Assembly: GCA_030425205.1 (NCBI GenBank)
Contig: JAUIAP010000002.1
Coordinates: 1 to 64,000 of the forward strand
Source of the DNA: Anaerolineae bacterium
GTDB lineage: Bacteria; Chloroflexota; Anaerolineae; Promineifilales; Promineifilaceae
Length of the DNA: 64,000 nt
Direction: 5' to 3'
Position numbers and translations under genes: made by a program
Part shown: positions 33,490-41,866 of the stretch, in pieces
Layout: the number at the start of each line of letters is the position of its first letter
Numbering within the stretch: position 1 is the stretch's first letter
Notes under the pieces: model-generated
The model's database searches: none
What the model saw: the letters and a program-made list of their open reading frames with translations, nothing else
What the model was told of the DNA's origin: nothing

Positions 33490-33507
33490 TAGTTGCATTC
33501 GCAACTA
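33490..33507. promoter_or_regulatory. TAGTTGC palindrome 3, MarR-like operator
   Basis: TAGTTGC-ATTC-GCAACTA, perfect 7-bp arms with a shorter spacer than the other two. It overlaps the -10 box of unit 2. Confidence 0.5.
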
Positions 33508-33581
33508 ATTCATAGTAACAAAGTGTTAAGAGCTTGGCGGGAATTTTTGTATAAGTTGCACAAATTATTGGGCAGATGACA

Positions 33582-34850
33582 TCATTCGCGCATTTTTACC
33601 TGAAGATATGCCTTCTTAACCTCTTCTCCAATGATGCGAATCCCCTCAGCGACTTCGGCCGATTCTCCCGCATAGTTCAAGCGAATACATTCATGGCGAT
33701 GTCGCCAGCCGTCATCTGCGAGTCCGGGAAAGAAGTAGTGACCGGGAACGACAATCACGCCACGTTGCTTGAGGCGATTGTACAATTCGGCCGATGTGAT
33801 TGGCATATCCTTAAACCAAAGCCAGAGAAAGATCGCGCCTTCCGATTTGTGGATGTAGTAGTCTGTTCCCGCCAATGCGTCATGCAACAATTTTTGTGCA
33901 TACTCTGATCGCTGTTGATAGTGGGGGCGCACGATGTTATGGCTAATATCGAGAATTTGACGTGTGCGCACGGCATCAACGGCCAGCGCAGCACCAAAGC
34001 CACCGGGTGCAAGCGTCAGCACCGCACTCATTCCCATCATTGCCTCAATAATGCGCTCATGGGCGATGACAATACCCGTTCGCATGCCGGGCAGTCCAAG
34101 CTTGGAGAGCGACATGCACATGATTATATGTGGCTCCCAACGTGGTTCCGCATCTGTAAAGATGATACTGGGGAACGGCGTGCCATAGGCGTTGTCGATG
34201 ATGAGTGGAATGTTGTGCTGCTGTGCGAGTGCCGACAGGCGACTTATTTCTGCTTCCGTTAAGACATTGCCCGTCGGATTGGTCGGCCGTGACACGCAAA
34301 TTGCGCCAACTGATTCATCTATTTCGAGCGCGTCAAAGTCGACGAAGTACTTAAAGGTGCGGTCATCTGAGACTCTGATCTGTGGCTTGTAGGAGATAAA
34401 AGAATCGGCCGAAAGTCCCACATCTTCATACCCAATATATTCCGGCGCAAGCGGTAACAAAATCCGCTTATGCTGACCCTCGCCAAACTCACCACTTAGC
34501 ATATTGAACAGAAAAAAGAACGCCGATTGACTGCCGTTAGTAAAGGCGATGTTGCGCTCACTAATCTTCCAACCGTACTCTTCGCAAAAAAAGTTGACCA
34601 ATTCGCGGCGAAATGCCGTGCTGCCAGCGGGGCCATCATAGTTACCAATGACCCGTTCAAATTCGTCCCCGTCGAGCATTCGCAACATTCTATCGCGGAA
34701 AACGCTCTGCACAGCCGGAATCTGGCTGGGATTGCCCCCACCCATCATGATGCTGTCACCAGCGGCAACGGCCTTGCCAAGATCATCCATCAGGTGCAAG
34801 ATACCGATGTCGCCGACGAATTTTCGGCCGAAATTTGATAGTTCAATCAT
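33582..34850 (-). CDS. avtA: Valine-pyruvate aminotransferase
   Basis: 422 residues, collinear with E. coli AvtA (about 417). A PLP enzyme that interconverts valine/2-oxoisovalerate and alanine/pyruvate. Family segments: MMGGGNPSQIPAVQ, NYDGPAGSTAFRREL, NGSQSAFFFLFN, PLAPEYIGYEDVGL, CVSRPTNPTGNVLTEAE, the PLP-lysine in MSLSKLGLPGMRTG, and EGAIFLWLWFKDMPIT. GAGAGGG ribosome site before the ATG. It appears monocistronic. Confidence 0.93.
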   Translation of the reverse strand: MIELSNFGRKFVGDIGILHLMDDLGKAVAAGDSIMMGGGNPSQIPAVQSVFRDRMLRMLDGDEFERVIGNYDGPAGSTAFRRELVNFFCEEYGWKISERNIAFTNGSQSAFFFLFNMLSGEFGEGQHKRILLPLAPEYIGYEDVGLSADSFISYKPQIRVSDDRTFKYFVDFDALEIDESVGAICVSRPTNPTGNVLTEAEISRLSALAQQHNIPLIIDNAYGTPFPSIIFTDAEPRWEPHIIMCMSLSKLGLPGMRTGIVIAHERIIEAMMGMSAVLTLAPGGFGAALAVDAVRTRQILDISHNIVRPHYQQRSEYAQKLLHDALAGTDYYIHKSEGAIFLWLWFKDMPITSAELYNRLKQRGVIVVPGHYFFPGLADDGWRHRHECIRLNYAGESAEVAEGIRIIGEEVKKAYLQVKMRE

Positions 34851-34982
34851 AAACCCTCTCAGTAAAAATTGTTGACTGTTTTTGTCAAAAAGAAATCAAA
34901 CATGCGCTAAATTAAGGCTTTGGGTCAATTATACCTGATCGTGGGTGGTTTGCAGATTGAATCGAAAGGCAGCGAGAGGCAA

Positions 34983-35012
34983 AAAGGTCGAGTCCAAATG
35001 GACTCGACCTTT
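34983..35012 (-). terminator. Terminator of the P1 peptidase gene
   Basis: Perfect 13-bp stem (AAAGGTCGAGTCC with GGACTCGACCTTT), 4-nt loop, then TTTTT on the minus strand, about 140 bp past the stop at 35155. Confidence 0.7.
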
Positions 35013-35014
35013 GC

Positions 35015-35084
35015 AATGTATTGGCAGCCTCTCTGCATGTTTTGCTGTCTCGAAAGTAGCCCCACGAGGGGCTACCAATACATT
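35015..35084. repeat. Long inverted repeat with a competing inner hairpin
   Basis: Outer arms AATGTATTGGCAGCC (35015-35029) and GGCTACCAATACATT (35070-35084) pair with one G-U. The right arm also overlaps an inner stem GTAGCCCC-ACGA-GGGGCTAC (about 35057-35076), so the two folds exclude each other. The rest of the 304-bp spacer between avtA and the P1 peptidase holds nothing else I can identify. Confidence 0.55.
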
Positions 35085-35154
35085 GACTAATCGTAACTAT
35101 CATCAGTCTACACGATCCTAGTAGAATAGATACCCTACCATAGTCCCAATCCTG

Positions 35155-36078
35155 CTATCCCAATCCCATAACACCGTGCACAGTTTCCGCGTGCGTCACG
35201 CCGTTGCGAATCGCCTGTGCCACCATTTCCGCGCCGATATTTGCAACCCAATCAAAAGGGACGTCGATGTTGCCGGTTGAAATACCGTAGGCGGTGTCGC
35301 CGTCGTGAGTGGTGTGAATCGGCCGAATTGCCATCGCCATCCCATCATGCGCCCGCTGCGCCAATCGATGACACTGCACCTTAGTCAATGCCGCATTGGT
35401 TGCCACAACGACCAACGTGGTGTTCGTAATGTTCGTTGGCGAACTTCCGCCAAACAGGCGAAACGGGTTTTGCGCCACGCGAAACGAACCGTCTTCATTG
35501 ATCGATCCCGCCAAGACAGAGCCATCATCCGCCACAACATCACCAACGGCATTGACAACGGCCGCAGCAAAGACGACAACCTCTCCAACTTGATGACTCG
35601 CCATCCCAAATCCGCCCTTCATAAAGCCGGGAAATCCACCCCATTTACCCACCGTCACGCCCGCCCCAGCCCCCACATTGCCCTGCATCCCGCTATTCTC
35701 AATCGCGGCCTCACAGGCTGCATAGCCCATTTCCGCGTCGGGCAGCGTCTGTCCCATGTTGAAGAAGAGGTCATAGACAACGGCTGTCGGTACAAGGGGA
35801 ACTTTGCGGATAGGGGTGGTATGGCCAATATCACGTTCAGCCAGCCAGCGCATTGCGCCGTCGGCCGTCGCCATCCCAAATGCACTGCCGCCCGTCAACA
35901 TCACCGCGTTGATGTCGGCTGTCGGCTTTGTCGGCTGCAACAATGCTGCCTCGCGGCTTCCCGGTGCGGGCCCCCGCACATCCACGCTCGCCACCGTTCC
36001 CTCTGGACATAGAAAAACCGTGCAGCCCGTATTGTCGCGCATGGCGTGTCCAATTTTTAATCCTACTGTGTTTATCAT
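35155..36078 (-). CDS. P1 (DmpA/NylC-like) self-processing peptidase
   Basis: 307 residues of the S58/P1 N-terminal-nucleophile group. IGHAMRDNTGCTV at the start, TGGSAFGM near 62, GNVGAGAGVTVGKW near 134 and the predicted self-cleavage region NITNTTLVVVATNA (about 234-247). In NylC-type members the cut is between Asn and Thr and exposes Thr as nucleophile; here N-T-T fits. Acts on N-terminal or D-amino peptides or amides; the substrate is not predictable. Confidence 0.85.
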   Translation of the reverse strand: MINTVGLKIGHAMRDNTGCTVFLCPEGTVASVDVRGPAPGSREAALLQPTKPTADINAVMLTGGSAFGMATADGAMRWLAERDIGHTTPIRKVPLVPTAVVYDLFFNMGQTLPDAEMGYAACEAAIENSGMQGNVGAGAGVTVGKWGGFPGFMKGGFGMASHQVGEVVVFAAAVVNAVGDVVADDGSVLAGSINEDGSFRVAQNPFRLFGGSSPTNITNTTLVVVATNAALTKVQCHRLAQRAHDGMAMAIRPIHTTHDGDTAYGISTGNIDVPFDWVANIGAEMVAQAIRNGVTHAETVHGVMGLG

Positions 36079-36131
36079 AATTGGCAGTTGGCAGTAAACA
36101 GATGTAAATCTATCGACTCACCGCACCCCGT

Positions 36132-36635
36132 TTACTTCGCATCCGTCAAATGCTGGAGCATTAGATCATGCCAATAACGCGCATCGGCGTCATCTGGCTT
36201 TACCTGAAGCGCGACCTCAAACCACTGCGCCGCGATGCCCCACTCTTTGCGATCCTTATAGATGAGACCGATATTGTATGCGCCGTTGGGGGTTTCAGGT
36301 TCAAACTCAAGCGCGGTGCGAAATGCCGCGATCGCCTTGAGTTGATCTTCCCCTTTTGCCAGCACAGGATTGCCCAAATAGGCTGCGCCCAAATTTGTCC
36401 AAAGCATTGCGTTATCTGGCTCTTGATCGCGCAACGCCTCCAAAATCGGGATCGCCTGCTTGAACTTCTTATTCATGATGAGTGCCGCACTCAAATTCAG
36501 GCCAGCATCAAAATTGGCGGCATCTTGCTTATATGCTTTTTCGAGAGGTTCGAGGGCTTGAATGTGTTTGCCGCGCTGCAACAACATTGTGCCGCGTCGG
36601 ATAAGCTCTTGGGTGGTTGGTTTGCTCATATTCAC
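36132..36635 (-). CDS. TPR repeat protein
   Basis: 167 residues with about four tetratricopeptide repeats (for example AMLWTNLGAAYLG and NGAYNIGLIYKDRKEWGIAA). Cytosolic, no signal peptide. A protein-interaction scaffold of unknown partner. Start is GTG 36635 with AGGAG 8 nt upstream; an in-frame ATG lies two codons later. Confidence 0.75.
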   Translation of the reverse strand: MNMSKPTTQELIRRGTMLLQRGKHIQALEPLEKAYKQDAANFDAGLNLSAALIMNKKFKQAIPILEALRDQEPDNAMLWTNLGAAYLGNPVLAKGEDQLKAIAAFRTALEFEPETPNGAYNIGLIYKDRKEWGIAAQWFEVALQVKPDDADARYWHDLMLQHLTDAK

Positions 36636-36753
36636 CTATCACTCCTGCCAATACAGGCCTGCATAGACAGGGGGGATTTCTATGTTTTCACAATCGAATA
36701 GCCAACTATACATGCTGATAAGTTTGTGAACAATTAGCGATGAGTGTGAGCGA

Positions 36754-37329
36754 TTACCATAGGAAGCGATAGTACAAGAATGCAGCCACCTCGCGTGTTA
36801 AGAAGTATGGACGAGAACCGCGCCATTGGGTTGTGCGCGTGGGCGAGAGATAGGCGTCTAAACCAATCGTGTCGGCGATCAACAGCGCACGCCGCATGTG
36901 GAAGGGCGTACTGACAAGAAGAACGCTTTCGATCTCATTGGCGGCAAGAATGGGAGCTGCGTTGGTCAAATTGGTGAGCGTGTTGCGCGACTGGTCTTCA
37001 ACGATGATGTCGCTTGCGGGAACGCCGCGCTGCTCAGCATACTGCTGGGCGATGACCGCTTCGGCCGTCGGGCTTTTCAACCCCACGCCACCCGTAAAAA
37101 CGATCTTGTGCACATCACCATTGTTGTAAAGTTGGATCGCATGGTTGATCCGCTCACGGAAAATGGGTGAGGGGCGATCCCCCCATGCGGCCGCACCCAG
37201 CACGAGTGCTGCATCGGCCGAAACCTCATCAGTGCGCAATGCAGTCAACGCAACTGAACTCCAGCCGTACCATAAGACAAGGATGCCGGCGGCTATCCCA
37301 AAGCGAAAAAGTCGATAAATCCAACGCAT
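36754..37329 (-). CDS. DUF218 (YdcF/SanA/ElyC-like) membrane-anchored protein
   Basis: 191 residues. One N-terminal helix (about 10-33) anchors a DUF218 domain: ADAALVLGAAAWGDRPSPIF, IVFTGGVGLKSPTAEA, IIVEDQSRNTLTNLTNA, VLLVSTPFHMRRAL. Members act in envelope or peptidoglycan precursor metabolism in E. coli (SanA, ElyC), but the reaction is not established. Divergent from the baseplate-J-like gene. Confidence 0.8.
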   Translation of the reverse strand: MRWIYRLFRFGIAAGILVLWYGWSSVALTALRTDEVSADAALVLGAAAWGDRPSPIFRERINHAIQLYNNGDVHKIVFTGGVGLKSPTAEAVIAQQYAEQRGVPASDIIVEDQSRNTLTNLTNAAPILAANEIESVLLVSTPFHMRRALLIADTIGLDAYLSPTRTTQWRGSRPYFLTREVAAFLYYRFLW

Positions 37330-37540
37330 TTTTGCAGTCTACCCAGTTCGACTAAACGCGACATAAACGCTAGGCAGACGCTTACCTGATGATTCTCGGA
37401 AAATTGAGATAATGCGCGCCAATTGCAATTATCCATGTGCTATAGTTCATCCGAAAAGAGCTGGATCGCTAGCGGCCGGATGTTGCGAAAGTAAACTTCG
37501 GCCGATCTTATTTTCGTACGAACGACTGACCATAAACTTC

Positions 37541-39076
37541 ATGTCTTTTGAAACAATTCTCGTCCCGCGTCATGCCGGTTTAGACACAATCATTCACCTT
37601 GTTCGTCAGACAACAGCACCCCGTGTGCTGCTCGTTTTGCCGCGCAACATGAAAAATCCTGTCCATGAACCGGTCGATATGGGGCGCATCAAGCAGGTAG
37701 CGACCGACATGAATGCGACGCTGGGGGTTGTTTCGTTGAGCGGAGGCGTGCGCGAGGCGGCGCGGTCGGTGGGGTTGCGGGCATTTGCCACGCAAGTGCA
37801 GGCAAAACTCTTCTTCAAAAATGAACGTCCGTGGTGGCTGCCCAAACAAACGCGGCTGGGACAGCAGACCGTGCTGAGTGAGGCGGATAAGGCGGCGATG
37901 AATCGGCGCATGAAGCCAAAGCCGCGCTGGTTGACCTATGGGTATCGGTATGTGACGATCCCGCTATTTGTGGCAACGTTGGCACTATTGGCAGTGACGG
38001 CATTCTATGCACTCCCGAGCGCGACCATTGTGCTCAAGCCAGAAATTCGGCCGATTCAAATCGTCCAAGCGATCGTCGCCGACCCGCGCGCGGATGAGGA
38101 GTCAGCAGGTGGTGCGACCGTTCCCGGCCGCTTGCTGCTTTATACCGACAAATGGCGAGCCTCAGTCGAGACGACGGGACGCATCGAAATTCCCGATCAA
38201 TCGGCGCGTGGGCTGGTCACGTTTGTCAACCGTGTCCCACAAGCAGCGAGCATTCCAGCGGGAACACGGGTCAGCACCTCGACAGGTGAGCGCATTGTCT
38301 TTCAGACGTTACAATCGGCCGAACTTCCCGCCCGCGTCGGCGCAGAAGTTGACATCGAAGTTGTTGCCGTCGAACCGGGCAGCGAAGGCAACGTCGCAGG
38401 GGATCGCATCAACCGCGTCGAAGGCGCACTCGCCAATCAGCTCAACGTGCGCAATCTGTTTGCCCTGACGGGGGGCGCCAATCGTGTTGCGCCAACCGTT
38501 AGCCCTGATGATGTGACTCGCTTGCGCGAACACATTCTCGAAGCGTTGCATGGGCAGGCACGCGCCAACATGCAATCCCAACTCAATATCGAAGAGTTTC
38601 TCGCGGAAGATTCTGTGCGGATCGTCGCTATCTATGCGGAGAGTCAATCCCACTTTGCAGGAGAAGAGACCGCCACGCTGGCGATGGAGATTCGCGCTGA
38701 ACTGCACGGCACAGCCGTCAACGAAAACATCGCGCTCACGCTGGTCAATGAACAGTTGGCAGCGGCTGTGCCAGAGGGGTTTGAAATTTTGGACGGGACA
38801 ATCCAACCGCGTATCGGCCGATTGCTCGGCGTGGACGGTCAAGGGCGCGTCAGTCTGGAGATGATCGGTGAAGCCCTCGTAATCGCTGATTTACAACTGC
38901 AACAGCCGTTGAGCGACATTACGGGGCAAGAGACTGAGATCGCAACCTACTATTTGAATGAGCAACTTTTGTTGCGCGATCTGCCTGAAGTCCACGTCTG
39001 GCCCGAACGTCGTGACCGCATTCCCTATCTGCCGGCTCGCATCTACACCAGTATCAATCGTGATTTGGAGAATTAA
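37541..39076 (+). CDS. Baseplate J-like domain membrane protein
   Basis: 511 residues from ATG 37541 (MSFETILVPRHAG). A cytosolic N-terminal nucleotide-binding-like domain (about 1-110), a helix near 137-160, then an extracytoplasmic region resembling baseplate J/gp47 proteins: ARGLVTFVNRVPQAASIPAG, GAEVDIEVVAVEPGSEGNVA and following. No phage genes are nearby. It stands 3 bp upstream of ruvX and then mltG, an arrangement I associate with Chloroflexota. A wall or envelope function linked with MltG is plausible; no catalytic motif is visible. Confidence 0.75.
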   Translation: MSFETILVPRHAGLDTIIHLVRQTTAPRVLLVLPRNMKNPVHEPVDMGRIKQVATDMNATLGVVSLSGGVREAARSVGLRAFATQVQAKLFFKNERPWWLPKQTRLGQQTVLSEADKAAMNRRMKPKPRWLTYGYRYVTIPLFVATLALLAVTAFYALPSATIVLKPEIRPIQIVQAIVADPRADEESAGGATVPGRLLLYTDKWRASVETTGRIEIPDQSARGLVTFVNRVPQAASIPAGTRVSTSTGERIVFQTLQSAELPARVGAEVDIEVVAVEPGSEGNVAGDRINRVEGALANQLNVRNLFALTGGANRVAPTVSPDDVTRLREHILEALHGQARANMQSQLNIEEFLAEDSVRIVAIYAESQSHFAGEETATLAMEIRAELHGTAVNENIALTLVNEQLAAAVPEGFEILDGTIQPRIGRLLGVDGQGRVSLEMIGEALVIADLQLQQPLSDITGQETEIATYYLNEQLLLRDLPEVHVWPERRDRIPYLPARIYTSINRDLEN

Positions 39077-39079
39077 GCA

Positions 39080-39496
39080 GTGGAAGCAGGACGTGTGTTG
39101 GCAATTGATCTCGGCGAAAAACGGATTGGATTAGCAATCAGCGATTCACTCCGTATCGTCGCCAAACCGCTTACCGTTTTCTCGCGCACCTCTCGTCGTG
39201 CCGACTTTGCCCAATATCAAGCGGCAATTGCCGAGAATGAAATTACACTGGTCGTGATGGGATTACCAACTTATTTAAACGGAACGGACAGCGATCAGAC
39301 GCGCTGGGTGCGTGACTATTCGGCCGATCTCGCCGCAAATATCGCTGTCCCACTCGTCTTTCAAGACGAAACCCATTCGACTGACGCGGCGCGTGAACGC
39401 ATGATCGCGCTTGGCTACAACCGCAAAAAACGCCAAGCCCAGCGCGATGCGGTCGCGGCCGCCATTATTTTGCAAGATTATTTAGATAGCTGCTAG
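39080..39496 (+). CDS. ruvX: Putative pre-16S rRNA nuclease / Holliday junction resolvase
   Basis: 138 residues, RNase H-like YqgF family. First strand VLAIDLGEKRIGLAISD carries the catalytic Asp; LVVMGLPTYLNGTDSDQT and FQDETHSTDAARE follow, with the last Asp in RDAVAAAIILQDY. The family processes the 16S rRNA 5' end in E. coli. GTG start 3 bp after the previous stop, so co-translation is likely. Confidence 0.9.
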   Translation: MEAGRVLAIDLGEKRIGLAISDSLRIVAKPLTVFSRTSRRADFAQYQAAIAENEITLVVMGLPTYLNGTDSDQTRWVRDYSADLAANIAVPLVFQDETHSTDAARERMIALGYNRKKRQAQRDAVAAAIILQDYLDSC

Positions 39497-39554
39497 TCGC
39501 TCGTCGCTAGTGAACTTAACTCGCAACCTGCAACTTGCAATTTGCAACTTTTCC

Positions 39555-40775
39555 ATGAAACAACAAGCCAAAGACCCTTACGCCCCTAACTCGCTCCCAG
39601 TCCGCATCATTTGGGGCAGTCTGCGCTTTATTCTTTTTGGTGCGGTCATCGTCGTTTTTACAACCGCGCTATTACTGCTGGCCTATCGTTGGAATGAAGC
39701 GAGTGCGGGGGGACGTGTGACCCTCGATCAGGGTGACCCGAGCTTGAGTTCGGCCGAAAGAGTTGTTCTGCAAGCCCTGCTTGCGATTAACCGCGACACA
39801 TTGACTGAACCAATCGGAACGGGGACCCAACCAATCGAGTTCACCGTTTCGGCGGGACAAAACGCCAACCAGATCGCGATCAATCTCGCCTCGTTTGGCA
39901 TCATGGATCCCGGCAAAGAGAGTCTGTTTCTGAACTATCTGCGCTTCTATGGTCTGGATGCGGAGCTAGATGCGGGGACGTTCGTGCTCTCGCCGCAAAT
40001 GGATGTGCCGACGTTGGCCGAGACATTATCCAATGCGGTGGGGGACGACATCACGCTCACCTTTTTAGAGGGTTGGCGGGTCGAACAGATCGCTGGCTAT
40101 CTCGACACAGTGCGACCGGCCGAGATCGATCCCGCCGAATTTTTGGCAATCGTCAAGCGGCAGCGTCCCATCGACGTTTCCGCCTACCCTTTCATCGCGC
40201 AACTTACGCCAACCGATTCACTGGAGGGATTCCTCTTCCCCGATACCTACCGCATCCCGCTCGATGCCAATGCGGAGTATCTCGTCAACGCCATGCTGAC
40301 GACATTTGGCGAGCGCGTCACGCCAGAGATGCGACAGGCGTATGGCGAACGCGGACTGAGTATTCCCGATGCCGTCACATTGGCATCAATCGTTGAGCGC
40401 GAAGCGGTGCTTGCCGATGAGCAACCAATTATTGCCAGCGTCTTCCTCAATCGCGTCTCGCAGGGAATCAAACTTGATGCCGATCCAACCGTTCAATATG
40501 CTGTTGGCTATGATCCTGCAACGGATAAATGGTGGAAAGCCCCACTGACAGTTGATGATTTGCAGATTCAGTCACCCTATAATACCTATCAAAATGTCGG
40601 GCTTCCGCCATCGCCGATCGCCAATCCCGGACTGGGCGCGTTGCAGGCCATCGCCAACCCGCTCAACACCGATTACCTTTACTTTGTGGCGGAATGTAGT
40701 GGGTTAACGCCGGGCGCACATCTCTTTAGCGCCACCTATGAGCAACATTTAGAGAATGTCGCCAATTGTCAATAG
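39555..40775 (+). CDS. mltG: Endolytic murein transglycosylase
   Basis: 406 residues. An N-terminal membrane helix (about 14-40) anchors a periplasmic/extracytoplasmic enzyme that cuts nascent glycan strands. FLEGWRVEQIAGYL, the LEGFLFPDTYRIP segment, SIVEREA with the catalytic Glu (about 292), VFLNRVSQGIKLDADPTVQY and YNTYQNVGLPPSPIANPGL are all MltG signatures. Start ATG 39555 (MKQQAKD), rather than an in-frame start in the preceding spacer. Third gene of the baseplate-J-like/ruvX/mltG operon. Confidence 0.92.
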   Translation: MKQQAKDPYAPNSLPVRIIWGSLRFILFGAVIVVFTTALLLLAYRWNEASAGGRVTLDQGDPSLSSAERVVLQALLAINRDTLTEPIGTGTQPIEFTVSAGQNANQIAINLASFGIMDPGKESLFLNYLRFYGLDAELDAGTFVLSPQMDVPTLAETLSNAVGDDITLTFLEGWRVEQIAGYLDTVRPAEIDPAEFLAIVKRQRPIDVSAYPFIAQLTPTDSLEGFLFPDTYRIPLDANAEYLVNAMLTTFGERVTPEMRQAYGERGLSIPDAVTLASIVEREAVLADEQPIIASVFLNRVSQGIKLDADPTVQYAVGYDPATDKWWKAPLTVDDLQIQSPYNTYQNVGLPPSPIANPGLGALQAIANPLNTDYLYFVAECSGLTPGAHLFSATYEQHLENVANCQ

Positions 40776-40935
40776 CAGAATATGCTCTCTCATGCTCAGC
40801 TATGCGAACGTGAATAATGTCGCCCACAGACGGCGCGACATTGAAGGATTTAGAATGATGACGTATCTATAGGGGCAGATCACTTGTACGGTAGAACTTT
40901 ATGAATCTATCTTGCGAGGATGAATCTTCCCGGTG

Positions 40936-40970
40936 GGTGTTGCTGAATAAGCAGCACCTTTTTCTTTTAT
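40936..40970 (+). terminator. Terminator of the ruvX-mltG operon
   Basis: GGTGTTGCT pairs with AGCAGCACC (one G-U) around GAATA, then TTTTTCTTTT. It reaches the 3' end of the convergent phosphatase gene. A weaker hairpin without T-tract (AATGTCGC/GCGACATT) lies at about 40820-40850. Confidence 0.75.
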
Positions 40971-41737
40971 TTTTTCACTTCTTGGAGCAAAATTTCCCGC
41001 AACCGCTGGATCGTTTCGGCCGAAACGCCCGCCTTCTCCCGCAAATACCGCTCAACAGACCCAAACTGCGCCTCAATAAAGTCGAAAACCGCCACTAATG
41101 TTGCGCCCTCAACCCAGAGTAGCGGTCTGACGTGTGTTTCGTTGACGCGAAATCGGCGCAGTCTCTCCAAGTCGGCCTGTAAACCTTTGAGATAGCTGTC
41201 GTAATAGGCGTTGCTCAACTCATAGTCCGCGATAATCGTTTGACGCGGGACACCCAGCAGATCGAGAAGCAGCGCGATAAAAATGCCTGTCCGATCTTTT
41301 CCAGCGGTGCAGTGAATCAAAATCGGCCGATTTTCCGCAACCGCCGCAAAAAACTCCCCAATCAGGTGGGCATTTTGCAGCAAGATCAGTTGTGTATACC
41401 CTTCAAGCAGCATTTTGTTGAGGCGTTCTGGGCGGCGCAGCACAATTGCAGCGAGGGCGCGCAGCTGGAATCGGCGGGTCGGATTTTGCATCGGCCGATG
41501 TTGATAGATGATCCCCTCTGGCAATCGATCAGGCTGCTTGGCGACCTCTTCGGCCGATCGCAAATCCCACACCTCGCGCACGCCTAACTGTGCTAATTGT
41601 GCGACATCGCGCAAGCGTGCCAGCGACCCCGACCGATAGACGCTCCCCGTTACAACCTGCTGCCCCTCTTTCGTTGTATAGCCACCCACATCCCGCAAAT
41701 TGATCGCGCCATCAAAAAGTAAAAATTTCTCTTGCAT
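40967..41737 (-). CDS. Protein tyrosine/serine phosphatase
   Basis: 256 residues from ATG 41737 (MQEKFLLFDGAINLRDVGGY). The catalytic P-loop is HCTAGKDRTG (about residues 150-159), with nucleophile Cys and Arg; INLRDVGGY and VYRSGSL are typical of the Tyr_phosphatase3 (IphP-like) family. The frame runs further upstream, but homology starts here. Dual-specificity phosphatase of unknown target. Confidence 0.88.
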   Translation of the reverse strand: MQEKFLLFDGAINLRDVGGYTTKEGQQVVTGSVYRSGSLARLRDVAQLAQLGVREVWDLRSAEEVAKQPDRLPEGIIYQHRPMQNPTRRFQLRALAAIVLRRPERLNKMLLEGYTQLILLQNAHLIGEFFAAVAENRPILIHCTAGKDRTGIFIALLLDLLGVPRQTIIADYELSNAYYDSYLKGLQADLERLRRFRVNETHVRPLLWVEGATLVAVFDFIEAQFGSVERYLREKAGVSAETIQRLREILLQEVKK

Positions 41738-41800
41738 CACTGGAGTATAGCAACAGAGAGTTGGACGATGCGTTACAATCGGTGTATTAAACTTGGGAAC

Positions 41801-41817
41801 GTGACCAGCTTGGTCAC
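41801..41817. other. Short hairpin upstream of the aminotransferase gene
   Basis: GTGACCA-GCT-TGGTCAC, perfect 7-bp arms, about 50 bp before the start codon. Could be an operator; no regulator is nearby. Confidence 0.35.
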
Positions 41818-41866
41818 TTCTACATAAGCCACCAAGACAATTGCACAACGATTTGAGGAACCAATT

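Noticed and set aside
35305..36012. 235-codon plus-strand frame opposite the P1 peptidase
   Set aside because: Shadow of a well-supported gene; composition unlike a real protein.
37541..39076. Prophage, suggested by the baseplate-J-like protein
   Set aside because: No other phage genes, no integrase or attachment repeats, and the neighbours are ruvX and mltG.
39521..39548. GCAACTTGCAATTTGCAAC short repeats before mltG
   Set aside because: Only a few imperfect 8-9 bp units with no palindrome, promoter or known motif; left as low-complexity spacer.
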